Made by a program: the position numbers and the translations under genes. The notes under the pieces were generated by a model. The model made no database searches. It had not been told where the DNA came from and saw nothing but the letters and a program-made list of their open reading frames with translations. DNA of 64,000 bases, taken from Streptomyces candidus. Lineage in GTDB: Bacteria > Actinomycetota > Actinomycetes > Streptomycetales > Streptomycetaceae. The stretch lies in contig NZ_JACHEM010000009.1 in assembly GCF_014207445.1 (NCBI RefSeq), positions 1-64,000 on the forward strand, written 5' to 3'. Of the stretch, positions 49,404 through 57,537 are shown piece by piece (the stretch's first letter is position 1; the number at the start of each line of letters is the position of its first letter).

Positions 49404-51155
49404 CTACAGCAACGTCAGCGCGGCCCCGATCAGTGCCGCCACCAGCACAATCACCGGGCCGAGCGGCGTCCCCTGGTCTGCGGGGGTGCTGTCCACGGCG
49501 GGGCGCGACTCGGGGTCGGCGAGCATCGCGCGGATCCCTTCGGCGGCCCGCCCTGCCACGTGACCCTTGGCGGTACGCCGGTCCAGGCCCGCCCAGCCGG
49601 TGGGGCGGACGGCGGTCTGCGTGCCGTCGAGTGCGCCGAGGACCAGGCGGTCCTCGGCGCACTCGACCTTCTCGATCTCCGCCCACGGCACCTGCTCGAC
49701 CCGCCAGCCGCCCGCCACCCACACGCCCGAACGGTCTGTCGTGACACGCCAGTTGAGCGCGGTCGCCGCCCAGGTCAGGGCGAAGGGAAGCGTGACCAGC
49801 AGCAGCCAGGACCGCAGGGTGCGCTCGTCGTCGAAGAAGTTCCAGACCGTCGCCGCCTCGAAGAGGAGGACCAGCGCCCCGGCCGTCCGGCTCACCGGCC
49901 CGGCGGACCAACTGGCCACGAGAGTACGGGGGCTGCCGGGAGCGGAGGGGTGCGACACGGTGTCCTTCTCGGTAGGCGCCAACTTCTGGGTGGCCATTGG
50001 CTTTTCGGTGCGTGGGGGGTGTGGGTCGGGGACGGCGGGGGCGAGGGCCGCCGGGGTGGTGGAGCGTTCCACGGCGACGCGCCCGTCGGGTCCGTCGACT
50101 GCGGCGACGTACGTCAACTGCGCCCCTGGGCTGGGCAGTCCGTACAGCACCGCCTCCCGGACGGAGCCGTGCGGCGCCGGTTGTCCGGCCCGCTCCCCCG
50201 CGTACCCTCCCCACGTCCGGAAGCGCAGCAGCGGCTCGGACGCGGCGTGGTCGTCGGCCGCGTACACGCAGACCCTGCCGTCCTCGCCCTCCCGGACGAG
50301 CACGCGCAGCACAGGTTGCGGGCGCCGTGCGAACCGGCGGGCCGTCCACCAGTTGGCGAGGACGTGGACCAGAAGACCGGTGCCGAGCGTCCCGGACATC
50401 AGCAGCAGCCAGTTCACCCCGAACGGCCACTCGGTCACGCAGACGTACCCCGCCACGGCCAGCAGAACAGCGGCGGCGGCCGGAGCGAGGAGCCGGTGCG
50501 GCCGGCGTACCGGCACCGGCGGCGGGGCGTGCCGGTACGCGCCGGCGACCGCCTCCGCGTGCGCCCGTCGGCGTGCGCGCGCCCGCAGCCGGTACAGCAG
50601 GAGCAGCCCGGCCAGGAGAGCAGCGGCGCCCACCACGATCCTGGCCGCCGGCCCCGCGTCGGCCACCCCCGCGTCGCTGAGCAGCACGACGGCGGTCAGC
50701 GGTCCTAGCACGGCCAGTGCGAGCGCGGGCCGCCGCAGGATCCAGTACGCCTCCAGGAGCAAGAAGCCCAGGAACAGAGTGGTCAGCGTCCACACCCAGA
50801 CGTCCCCGAAGAGCCACGCGCTGCCGGTCGACGCGTACGAGGTCGAGATCAGGACGTCAGAGGCTGCCCTCGCGGTCAGGGGCACGTACCCCTCGCCGAA
50901 CTCGACCGCTGTCAGGGCCGGTGCCGTCCTCCCCTCGGACCGGGTGCCCAGACGGAGTTCCGGCGGCGGATCCGGCAGCAGCCACACCAGCACTCCCGCC
51001 AGCACCAGCGTCAGCAGCAGCCACACCGGATGCGCCCACCGGCGGGAGGGCACGGCGGCCAGCCAGCGGCGCGCGTCGGCGGACCGCCAGGGGGCGGTGC
51101 CCTCGGGTATGTACGCGCCCGGAAGCCGCACGGGCGGCGGGGGTTGATCGTTCAC
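49404..51155 (-). CDS. Polytopic membrane protein with PH-like domain
   Basis: A 583-residue protein. Roughly eight hydrophobic segments are arranged as an N-terminal pair (about 35-60, 110-150), a middle group (160-285) and a C-terminal pair (about 425-465). A bacterial PH-like domain (about 470-545) follows, reading VTTDRSGVWVAGGWRVEQVPWAEIEKVECAE, and a last TM helix closes the protein. An extracytoplasmic loop contains YVAAVDGPDGRV. No catalytic motif is visible and the function is unknown. GTG 51155 (VNDQPPPP) is chosen. It is separated from the M23-like gene by about 120 bases, and purL ends 106 bases upstream on the same strand. Confidence 0.7.
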   Translation of the reverse strand: MNDQPPPPVRLPGAYIPEGTAPWRSADARRWLAAVPSRRWAHPVWLLLTLVLAGVLVWLLPDPPPELRLGTRSEGRTAPALTAVEFGEGYVPLTARAASDVLISTSYASTGSAWLFGDVWVWTLTTLFLGFLLLEAYWILRRPALALAVLGPLTAVVLLSDAGVADAGPAARIVVGAAALLAGLLLLYRLRARARRRAHAEAVAGAYRHAPPPVPVRRPHRLLAPAAAAVLLAVAGYVCVTEWPFGVNWLLLMSGTLGTGLLVHVLANWWTARRFARRPQPVLRVLVREGEDGRVCVYAADDHAASEPLLRFRTWGGYAGERAGQPAPHGSVREAVLYGLPSPGAQLTYVAAVDGPDGRVAVERSTTPAALAPAVPDPHPPRTEKPMATQKLAPTEKDTVSHPSAPGSPRTLVASWSAGPVSRTAGALVLLFEAATVWNFFDDERTLRSWLLLVTLPFALTWAATALNWRVTTDRSGVWVAGGWRVEQVPWAEIEKVECAEDRLVLGALDGTQTAVRPTGWAGLDRRTAKGHVAGRAAEGIRAMLADPESRPAVDSTPADQGTPLGPVIVLVAALIGAALTLL

Positions 51156-51261
51156 CCGCGCATTATGACCACGGAACGCGAGTGCGGCCCCGCCCCCGGT
51201 CGCCCCGGGGCGGGGCCGCACTCCCGCACGCGCCGGACGACAACCGTCCGCCGCCGTGCGG

Positions 51262-53559
51262 TCACTGGGCCAGCAGGCCCGGAATGGTCGCCTCGTGGGC
51301 TTCCTTCAGCTCCGCCAGCGGGATGCCGAACTGGCCCTGGACCTCGATCGCCGCGTCCGCGCCGGAGCCGTCCACGACACCGATGCGGGCGACCGGCAGA
51401 CCGCGCGCCCCGCACATGTCGTTGAAGCGGAGCTCCTCGCTGCGCGGGATCGACACGACCGCGCGGCCGGCCGACTCCGAGAACAGGAACACGAACGGGT
51501 CGATGCCGTCCGGCACCACCAGCCGCGCGCCCTTCCCGCCACGGAGGCAGGACTCGGTGACCGCCTGGATCAGACCGCCGTCGCTCAGGTCGTGGGCGGC
51601 GTCGATCATGCCGTCCCGGGAGGCCGAGATCAGGATCTCGCCGAGCAGCTTCTCGCGCGCCAGGTCGACCTTCGGCGGCAGACCGCCGAGGTGGCCGTGC
51701 ACGACCTCGGACCAGGCGGAGCCGCCCAGTTCCTCGTGCGTGTCACCGAGGAGGTACAGCAGCTGCCCCTCTTCGGCGAAGGCCATCGGCGTACGGCGGG
51801 AGACGTCGTCGATGACACCGAGGACCGCGACGACGGGCGTGGGGTGGATCGCGGTCTCACCGGTCTGGTTGTACAGAGAAACGTTGCCACCGGTCACCGG
51901 AGTTCCCAGTTCCAGGCAGCCGTCCGCGAGCCCCCGGGTGGCCTCCGCGAACTGCCACATCACGTCCGGGTCCTCGGGGGAGCCGAAGTTGAGGCAGTTG
52001 GAGATCGCGAGGGGCTTGGCTCCCGTGGTGGCGACGTTGCGGTACGACTCGGCGAGCGCCAGCTGCGCACCCGCGTACGGGTCCAGCTTGGCGTACCGGC
52101 CGTTGCCGTCGGTCGCCATCGTCACGCCGAGACCGGTCTCGGCGTCGATGCGGACCATGCCCGCGTCCTCCGGCATCGCCAGGACGGTGTTGCCCTGCAC
52201 GAAGCGGTCGTACTGGTCGGTGATCCACGCCTTGGACGCCTGGTTGGGCGACGCGACGAGCTTGAGGACCTGCTCGCGCAGCTCGTCGCCGTCGGCCGGG
52301 CGGGCCAGCTTGTTCGCGTCGTCCGCCTGGAGCGCGTCCTGCCAGGAGGGCCTGGCGTAGGGGCGCTCGTACACCGGGCCCTCGTGGGCGACGGTGCGCG
52401 GCGGCACGTCGACGATCTGCTCGCCGTGCCAGAAGATCTCCAGCTGGGAGCCCTCGGTCACCTCACCGATGACGGTGGCGATGACGTCCCACTTCTCGCA
52501 GATCTCCATGAAGCGGTCCACGTGCTGCGGCTCGACGATCGCGCACATGCGCTCCTGCGACTCGCTCATGAGGATTTCCTCGGGCGAGAGGGAGGAGTCG
52601 CGCAGCGGCACGGTGTCCAGCTCGACGCGCATGCCGCCGGAACCCGCCGACGCCAGCTCGCTGGTGGCGCAGGAGAGACCGGCGCCGCCCAGGTCCTGGA
52701 TGCCGTCGACCAGCTTCTCGGCGAAGATCTCCAGGGTGCACTCGATCAGGAGCTTCTCCTGGAACGGGTCGCCGACCTGGACGGCGGGGCGCTTGGTGGG
52801 CTTCGCGTCGTCGAAGGTCTCCGAGGCGAGGACCGAGACGCCGCCGATGCCGTCGCCGCCGGTGCGGGCGCCGTACAGGATGACCTTGTTGCCCGCGCCG
52901 GAAGCCTTGGCGAGGTGGATGTCCTCGTGCTTCATGACGCCGATGCAGCCCGCGTTGACCAGCGGGTTGCCCTGGTAGCAGGCGTCGAAGACGACCTCGC
53001 CGCCGATGTTCGGCAGGCCGAGGCAGTTTCCGTAGCCGCCGATTCCGGCCACCACACCGGGCAGGACGCGCCGGGTGTCGGGGTGGTCGGCCGCGCCGAA
53101 GCGCAGCGGGTCGACGACCGCGACCGGGCGGGCGCCCATGGCGAGGATGTCGCGGACGATGCCGCCTACGCCGGTGGCCGCGCCCTGGTACGGCTCGATG
53201 TACGAGGGGTGGTTGTGCGACTCGACCTTGAAGGTGACCGCGTAGCCCTGGCCGACGTCGACGACGCCGGCGTTCTCGCCGATGCCGACGAGCATGGCGT
53301 CGTTCTCCGGGACCTTCTCGCCGAACTGCCTGAGGTGGACCTTGCTGCTCTTGTAGGAGCAGTGCTCGGACCACATCACGGAGTACATGGCGAGCTCGGC
53401 GCCGGTGGGACGGCGGCCGAGGATCTCGCGGATCCGGGCGTACTCGTCCTCCTTGAGGCCGAGTTCCTTCCAGGGCTGCTCGACCTCGGGGGTCCCGGCA
53501 GCGTGCTTGACGGTGTCCAGGCTGTGCTTGATGGTGCCCTCGCTGCGCTCGGTCGTCAT
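51262..53559 (-). CDS. purL: Phosphoribosylformylglycinamidine synthase subunit PurL
   Basis: The 765-residue small-type synthetase subunit of the FGAM synthase complex (PurL-PurQ-PurS). It uses ammonia from PurQ to convert FGAR to FGAM with ATP. The conserved segments MWSEHCSYKSSK, VESHNHPSYIEPYQGAATGVGG and GGYGNCLGLPN are present, with a second half of the duplicated AIR-synthase-like fold (FVQGNTVLAMPEDAG and others). Its ATG overlaps the purQ stop in ATGA, so translation is coupled. The length is typical of actinobacterial PurL. Confidence 0.95.
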   Translation of the reverse strand: MTTERSEGTIKHSLDTVKHAAGTPEVEQPWKELGLKEDEYARIREILGRRPTGAELAMYSVMWSEHCSYKSSKVHLRQFGEKVPENDAMLVGIGENAGVVDVGQGYAVTFKVESHNHPSYIEPYQGAATGVGGIVRDILAMGARPVAVVDPLRFGAADHPDTRRVLPGVVAGIGGYGNCLGLPNIGGEVVFDACYQGNPLVNAGCIGVMKHEDIHLAKASGAGNKVILYGARTGGDGIGGVSVLASETFDDAKPTKRPAVQVGDPFQEKLLIECTLEIFAEKLVDGIQDLGGAGLSCATSELASAGSGGMRVELDTVPLRDSSLSPEEILMSESQERMCAIVEPQHVDRFMEICEKWDVIATVIGEVTEGSQLEIFWHGEQIVDVPPRTVAHEGPVYERPYARPSWQDALQADDANKLARPADGDELREQVLKLVASPNQASKAWITDQYDRFVQGNTVLAMPEDAGMVRIDAETGLGVTMATDGNGRYAKLDPYAGAQLALAESYRNVATTGAKPLAISNCLNFGSPEDPDVMWQFAEATRGLADGCLELGTPVTGGNVSLYNQTGETAIHPTPVVAVLGVIDDVSRRTPMAFAEEGQLLYLLGDTHEELGGSAWSEVVHGHLGGLPPKVDLAREKLLGEILISASRDGMIDAAHDLSDGGLIQAVTESCLRGGKGARLVVPDGIDPFVFLFSESAGRAVVSIPRSEELRFNDMCGARGLPVARIGVVDGSGADAAIEVQGQFGIPLAELKEAHEATIPGLLAQ

Positions 53560-54236
53560 GCGTTGACCAACTTCTTCAGGATCGAGGTGAAGAACCCGAG
53601 CCCGTCGGTACGGCCCGTGCCGACCAGCGGCTCCACGGCGTGCTCGGGGTGCGGCATCAGGCCCACGACGTTGCCCGCCGCGTTGCTGATGCCGGCGATG
53701 TCCCGGAGCGAGCCGTTGGGGTTGCCGTCCAGGTATCGGAACGCCACCCGGCCCTCCGCCTCCAGCTCGTCGAGCGTGCGCTCGTCGGCGACGTACCGCC
53801 CGTCCATGTTCTTGAGCGGTACGGAGATCTCCTGGCCGGCCTCGTAGTCGGCGGTCCAGGCGGTCTCCGCGTTCTCCACCCGCAGCTTCTGGTCGCGGCA
53901 GATGAAGTGCAGGTGGTTGTTCCGGAGCATCGCACCGGGCAGCAGGTGTGCCTCGGTGAGGATCTGGAAGCCGTTGCAGATGCCGAGGACCGGCATGCCG
54001 GCCTTCGCCTGGTCGATGATCGTGTCCATCACGGGCGAGAAGCGCGAGATGGCGCCGGCCCGCAGGTAGTCGCCGTAGGAGAACCCTCCGGCGAGGACCA
54101 CCGCGTCGACCTGGTGGAGGTCCTTGTCGCGGTGCCACAGGGACACCGGCTCGGCGCCCGCGATCCGGACGGCGCGCAGCGCGTCCTGGTCGTCGAGCGT
54201 GCCGGGAAAGGTGACGACTCCGATGCGAGAAGTCAC
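53556..54236 (-). CDS. purQ: Phosphoribosylformylglycinamidine synthase subunit PurQ
   Basis: The 226-residue class I glutamine amidotransferase subunit supplying ammonia to PurL. The catalytic Cys is in GICNGFQIL (near residue 85), and the His/Glu pair in PHPEHAVE near 195. LAGGFSYGDYLRAGA supplies the oxyanion loop. It overlaps purL at its 3' end and purS at its 5' end by ATGA, forming the coupled purS-purQ-purL operon. Confidence 0.96.
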   Translation of the reverse strand: MTSRIGVVTFPGTLDDQDALRAVRIAGAEPVSLWHRDKDLHQVDAVVLAGGFSYGDYLRAGAISRFSPVMDTIIDQAKAGMPVLGICNGFQILTEAHLLPGAMLRNNHLHFICRDQKLRVENAETAWTADYEAGQEISVPLKNMDGRYVADERTLDELEAEGRVAFRYLDGNPNGSLRDIAGISNAAGNVVGLMPHPEHAVEPLVGTGRTDGLGFFTSILKKLVNA

Positions 54237-54484
54237 TTCTCTTCCTCCACCTTCACGGTGAAGTCCTCGATGACGGTGTTGGCGAGGAACGTTTCGGCCA
54301 TCTCGTGGATGCGGGTGAGGGCGGCGTCGTCGACCGGCCCCTCCACCTCCAGTTCGAAACGCTTCCCCTGACGGACGTCCGCGATTGACTCGAAGCCGAG
54401 ACGGGGCAGTGCACGCTGCACCGCCTGTCCCTGCGGGTCGAGAATCTCGGGCTTGAGCATGACGTCGACTACGACGCGTGCCAC
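54233..54484 (-). CDS. purS: Phosphoribosylformylglycinamidine synthase subunit PurS
   Basis: An 83-residue small subunit that bridges PurL and PurQ. The core VVVDVMLKPEILDPQGQAV and GFESIADVRQGK are typical. GTG 54484 is preferred because GGGAG lies five bases upstream; the GTG at 54490 overlaps that site. It is the first gene of purSQL. An inverted repeat TACCCGC/GCGGGTA (54530-54536, 54550-54556) lies upstream and could be a control element. Confidence 0.92.
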   Translation of the reverse strand: MARVVVDVMLKPEILDPQGQAVQRALPRLGFESIADVRQGKRFELEVEGPVDDAALTRIHEMAETFLANTVIEDFTVKVEEEK

Positions 54485-54837
54485 TGGCACTCCCGGTGTG
54501 GTGTGGTGCTTAAGGCGGTTTCACCAGCGTACCCGCCCAAAAATTCTACGCGGGTAGATATGTCCCGACTATCCCTCCGAGCGATCACGCTCCGGTATCG
54601 GAGCCGACAACGCGGGGAAAAATCCACGAAAAAACAGGCCCTTGCATTGCTCTGGACACGCTGAGGGAATTGACTGGGCTTCACAATGCAATGACTCCCC
54701 CTGTACAAAGGAATGCAAGAGAAAGCAACATTGCTCACCACCTCACCAGAAAACGCTGGTGGGCCGACATCACCGCACGTCAGCGCGGTGGACCCGGCAC
54801 CTCGACCGGCACTCGTCCGCAGGAAGGACCGATATCC

Positions 54838-55155
54838 GTGGCTCAACGCGTAGTGGTCACGCTCTCCGACGACATCGACGGAGGAGAAGCGGCGGAAACG
54901 GTGACCTTCGGCCTCGACGGGAAGTCGTACGAGATCGACCTCAATCCCGCCAATGCAAAGAAACTGCGCGCGGCACTGAAGCCGTACGTCGACGCGGGCC
55001 GAAAGCACTCGAAGTCGGGCAATGTGTACCGGCACACGGCGGTGGCCCCCGACCCGGCGGCGGTACGTGCCTGGGCGCGGTCGCACCGCATGGACGTGCC
55101 GGCCAGGGGCCGCATCCCGAAGAAGGTCTACGAGGCGTTCGCGGAAGCGTCCTGA
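54838..55155 (+). CDS. lsrL: Lsr2-family nucleoid-associated protein (LsrL-like)
   Basis: A 105-residue H-NS-like xenogeneic silencer. The N-terminal dimerisation part reads AQRVVVTLSDDIDGGEAAETVTFGLDGKSYEIDL. The C-terminal DNA-binding part has AVRAWARSHRMDVPARGRIPKKVYEAF, with the RGR AT-hook-like minor-groove motif. Lsr2 proteins bind AT-rich foreign DNA and silence cryptic clusters. The position beside purS agrees with the Streptomyces paralogue LsrL rather than the main Lsr2, and this assignment is from memory of gene order. GGAAGGA precedes GTG 54838. The upstream 340 bases contain an inverted repeat TTGCATTG/CAATGCAA (54642-54649, 54684-54691). Confidence 0.82.
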   Translation: MAQRVVVTLSDDIDGGEAAETVTFGLDGKSYEIDLNPANAKKLRAALKPYVDAGRKHSKSGNVYRHTAVAPDPAAVRAWARSHRMDVPARGRIPKKVYEAFAEAS

Positions 55156-55330
55156 CCTCCGGTCGCGGCCTCCTGACGGTCCGGCAGGAGCGCGGGGCGG
55201 TCCCGGCCGGGGCCCTCCCGCGGGGCCGCGCGGGTCGGCCGGGAACCGATTTGCATCACACCCCGGTACCTGGGCTAAAGTCTGGAGCACGCCGAAGGGC
55301 AAGGCCGCAGGGCCCCGCCTCACGCAGCGT

Positions 55331-55402
55331 GCGGGTGTAGTTCAGTAGTAGAACATCCCTCTTCCAGGGGGAAGGCGCAGTGTGCAATTCCTGTCACCCG
55401 CT
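55331..55402 (+). tRNA. tRNA-Gly (TCC) with non-canonical D- and T-loops
   Basis: A cloverleaf GCGGGTGTAGTTCAGTAG to CACCCGCT, with anticodon loop CTTCCAG (TCC). Two departures stand out. The D-loop is AGTAGTA, so the base at position 18 is A instead of G. The T-loop is TGCAATT, so position 55 is G rather than T and 57 is A. The T-stem pairs poorly in the usual register (CAGTG with CCTGT). The acceptor and anticodon stems are well paired. It lies between lsrL and a canonical tRNA-Gly(GCC), and no terminator separates the two tRNAs. Confidence 0.82.
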
Positions 55403-55485
55403 CTGCATCGCTCAACCGGTTGCCGGTCACCCCGGCGCATCGGGTAAGGTGATGCCGCACCACCGAGCAGTACCAGCACCACCTC

Positions 55486-55558
55486 GCGGACGTAGCTCAG
55501 TTGGTAGAGCGCAACCTTGCCAAGGTTGAGGTCGCCAGTTCGAACCTGGTCGTCCGCT
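55486..55558 (+). tRNA. tRNA-Gly (GCC), copy 1
   Basis: A canonical cloverleaf GCGGACGTAGCTCAG to CGTCCGCT, with anticodon loop TTGCCAA (GCC) and T-arm GCCAGTTCGAACCTGG. It is identical to the copy at 59516-59588. A terminator follows. Confidence 0.93.
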
Positions 55559-55565
55559 CAGAGAT

Positions 55566-55598
55566 CGAAGGCCCCGGTCATCACGACCGGGGCCTTCG
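55566..55598 (+). terminator. Terminator after tRNA-Gly copy 1
   Basis: A perfect 14-bp stem (CGAAGGCCCCGGTC, 55566-55579; partner 55585-55598) with an ATCAC loop. The core 13-bp arms are identical to those of the terminator after the second tRNA-Gly copy (59597-59627), which suggests the two tRNA-terminator units arose by duplication. Confidence 0.85.
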
Positions 55599-55687
55599 GC
55601 GTTCCCGCACTCCGCCATGACATTTGTCATCGGGAGCGATGACAGCCCGCACTGCCGCCGGCGACGCCGCGGCACGAGCCTTGAGTC

Positions 55688-56665
55688 ATGACCACGAACG
55701 CAGAGCTTGTCATCGACGTCGAAGGACTGCGGCGGACGTACGCCGGAGGCTTCGAGGCCGTCCGCTCCGTCTCCCTCTCCGTCGCCCGGGGCGAACTCTT
55801 CGCACTCCTGGGGACGAACGGCGCGGGCAAGACCTCGACGCTGGAACTCCTGGAGGGCCTGGCCGCCCCGACCGCCGGCCGCGTCCGGGTGCTGGGGCAC
55901 GACCCGTACACCCAGCGGTCCCAGGTCCGGCCCCGGGTGGGCGTGATGCTCCAGGAGGGCGGCTTCCCCTCGCAGTTGACGGTGCTGGAGACGGCACGGA
56001 TGTGGGCGGGCTGCACGAGCGGCGCCCGCCCGGTCGAAGAGGCGCTGGAGCTGGTGGGACTCGGCGGGCGCCGTGCCGTACGGGTGCTCCAGCTGTCCGG
56101 CGGTGAACGGCGGCGGCTCGACCTCGCGATGGCGGTCCTCGGCCGGCCCGAGGTCCTGTTCCTGGACGAGCCGACGACCGGGCTCGACGCCGAAGGGCGG
56201 CACGCCACCTGGGAGTTGGTGCGCGAGATGCGCGACGAGGGCACGACCGTACTGCTGACCACGCACTATCTCGAAGAGGCCGAGGAGCTGGCCGACCGGC
56301 TGGCGATCATGCACGAGGGGCGGATCGCCGCCGAGGGCCGGGTGGACGACGTGGTGGCCGCGCACCCCTCGCAGATCAGCTTCGAGCTGCCGCCCGGGTA
56401 CCACCTGGGCGACCTCCCACCGCTGGGCACGCTGGGCGTCACCGAGCACCACCTGAGCGGCCGGACCGTGAAGCTGTCGACCCAGCAGCTCCAGCGTGCG
56501 GCGACCGGCCTGCTGGTCTGGGCGGACGGCGCGGGGGTGGAGCTGCGCGGCCTCGACGTCCGGTCGGCCTCGCTGGAGGAGGCCTTCCTGTACATCGCGC
56601 GGGAGGCGAAGGAATCGACGGGTACGACGGCGAACACGACGAGGGACGAGGTGGCGGCGCGATGA
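55688..56665 (+). CDS. ABC transporter ATP-binding protein
   Basis: A 325-residue ATPase: Walker A LGTNGAGKTST near residue 42, Q-loop VMLQEGGFP, signature LSGGERRRLDLAM near 135, Walker B VLFLDEPTTGLDAEG and an H-loop TTHYLEEAEELADR. It belongs to the drug-exporter/CcmA-type subfamily with a C-terminal extension. It is the first gene of a coupled block and overlaps the permease by ATGA. A two-component system follows. The substrate is not known; lipid or antimicrobial-peptide efflux is common for this gene arrangement. Confidence 0.9.
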   Translation: MTTNAELVIDVEGLRRTYAGGFEAVRSVSLSVARGELFALLGTNGAGKTSTLELLEGLAAPTAGRVRVLGHDPYTQRSQVRPRVGVMLQEGGFPSQLTVLETARMWAGCTSGARPVEEALELVGLGGRRAVRVLQLSGGERRRLDLAMAVLGRPEVLFLDEPTTGLDAEGRHATWELVREMRDEGTTVLLTTHYLEEAEELADRLAIMHEGRIAAEGRVDDVVAAHPSQISFELPPGYHLGDLPPLGTLGVTEHHLSGRTVKLSTQQLQRAATGLLVWADGAGVELRGLDVRSASLEEAFLYIAREAKESTGTTANTTRDEVAAR

Positions 56666-57474
56666 GCGGCACGCTGACGCAGGGCGCACGGACGACCGCG
56701 ACCGGAGCGCGCACCACGACCGCCGGCCGGATGAAGGCGATGGCGCGCGCCGAACTCATCCTGCTGGGACGGCACAAGGCCGGACTGGTGACGATCCTGG
56801 TGATGCCGCTCATCCTGACCTTCGCGTCCCTGTCGGTCGCCAAGGGCATGGACTTGGAGCAGTACGGACTGTCCCTCGGCACGATGCTGATCCCCACGGC
56901 ACTGACGTACGTGATGATCGGCAGCATCTACACCACGCTGGTCGGCACCTATGTCACCCGCCGCGAGGAATTGGTGCTCAAGCGGCTGCGGACCGGCGAG
57001 CAGGGCGACATGGAAATCCTGGCGGGCACCTCCATCGCCGCGCTCGTGGCGGGGCTGGTGCAGAGCGTGCTGCTGCTGGTGGCGGGGGTCGTACTGCTCG
57101 ACGCGGAGATGCCTTCCCATGTGCTGTTCGTGGCGGTGGGCATCGCGCTCGGCATCGCACTCGCGGTGCTCCTCGCGGTGGCGACCACCGCCTTCACGAA
57201 GAGCGTGGAGGGGGCGCAGCTCACCATCGCACCGGTGATGTTCCTGTCGATGTTCGGCTCCGGGCTGTTCTTCCCGCTGGAGGCGCTCCCCGACACCGCC
57301 GCCACGATCTGCGAACTGCTGCCGTTCTCTCCGGTGGTGGAGCTGATGCGGGGCGGTTGGTCCGGCGGGCTGACCTGGACCGGAGCGATGGGCGACGTGG
57401 CCGTCGTGGCGGCCTGGACCGTACTGTCGGTGTACACGGCCAAGAAGCGGTTCCACTGGGAGCCGCGGCGATAG
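56662..57474 (+). CDS. ABC-2 type permease
   Basis: A 270-residue membrane protein with six TM helices of the ABC-2/DrrB type. The N-terminal tail (TATGARTTTAG) is polar, and the periplasmic-side FFPLEALPDTA before the last helices is the usual ABC-2 landmark. Its start overlaps the ATPase stop in ATGA. With the ATPase it should form the exporter. Confidence 0.88.
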   Translation: MSGTLTQGARTTATGARTTTAGRMKAMARAELILLGRHKAGLVTILVMPLILTFASLSVAKGMDLEQYGLSLGTMLIPTALTYVMIGSIYTTLVGTYVTRREELVLKRLRTGEQGDMEILAGTSIAALVAGLVQSVLLLVAGVVLLDAEMPSHVLFVAVGIALGIALAVLLAVATTAFTKSVEGAQLTIAPVMFLSMFGSGLFFPLEALPDTAATICELLPFSPVVELMRGGWSGGLTWTGAMGDVAVVAAWTVLSVYTAKKRFHWEPRR

Positions 57475-57537
57475 ACCCGGCCTCCGGCCCCCGTCCCGAT
57501 CCGGGGCGGGGGCCGGTTTCGAGGGAGTGTGGGCGGG

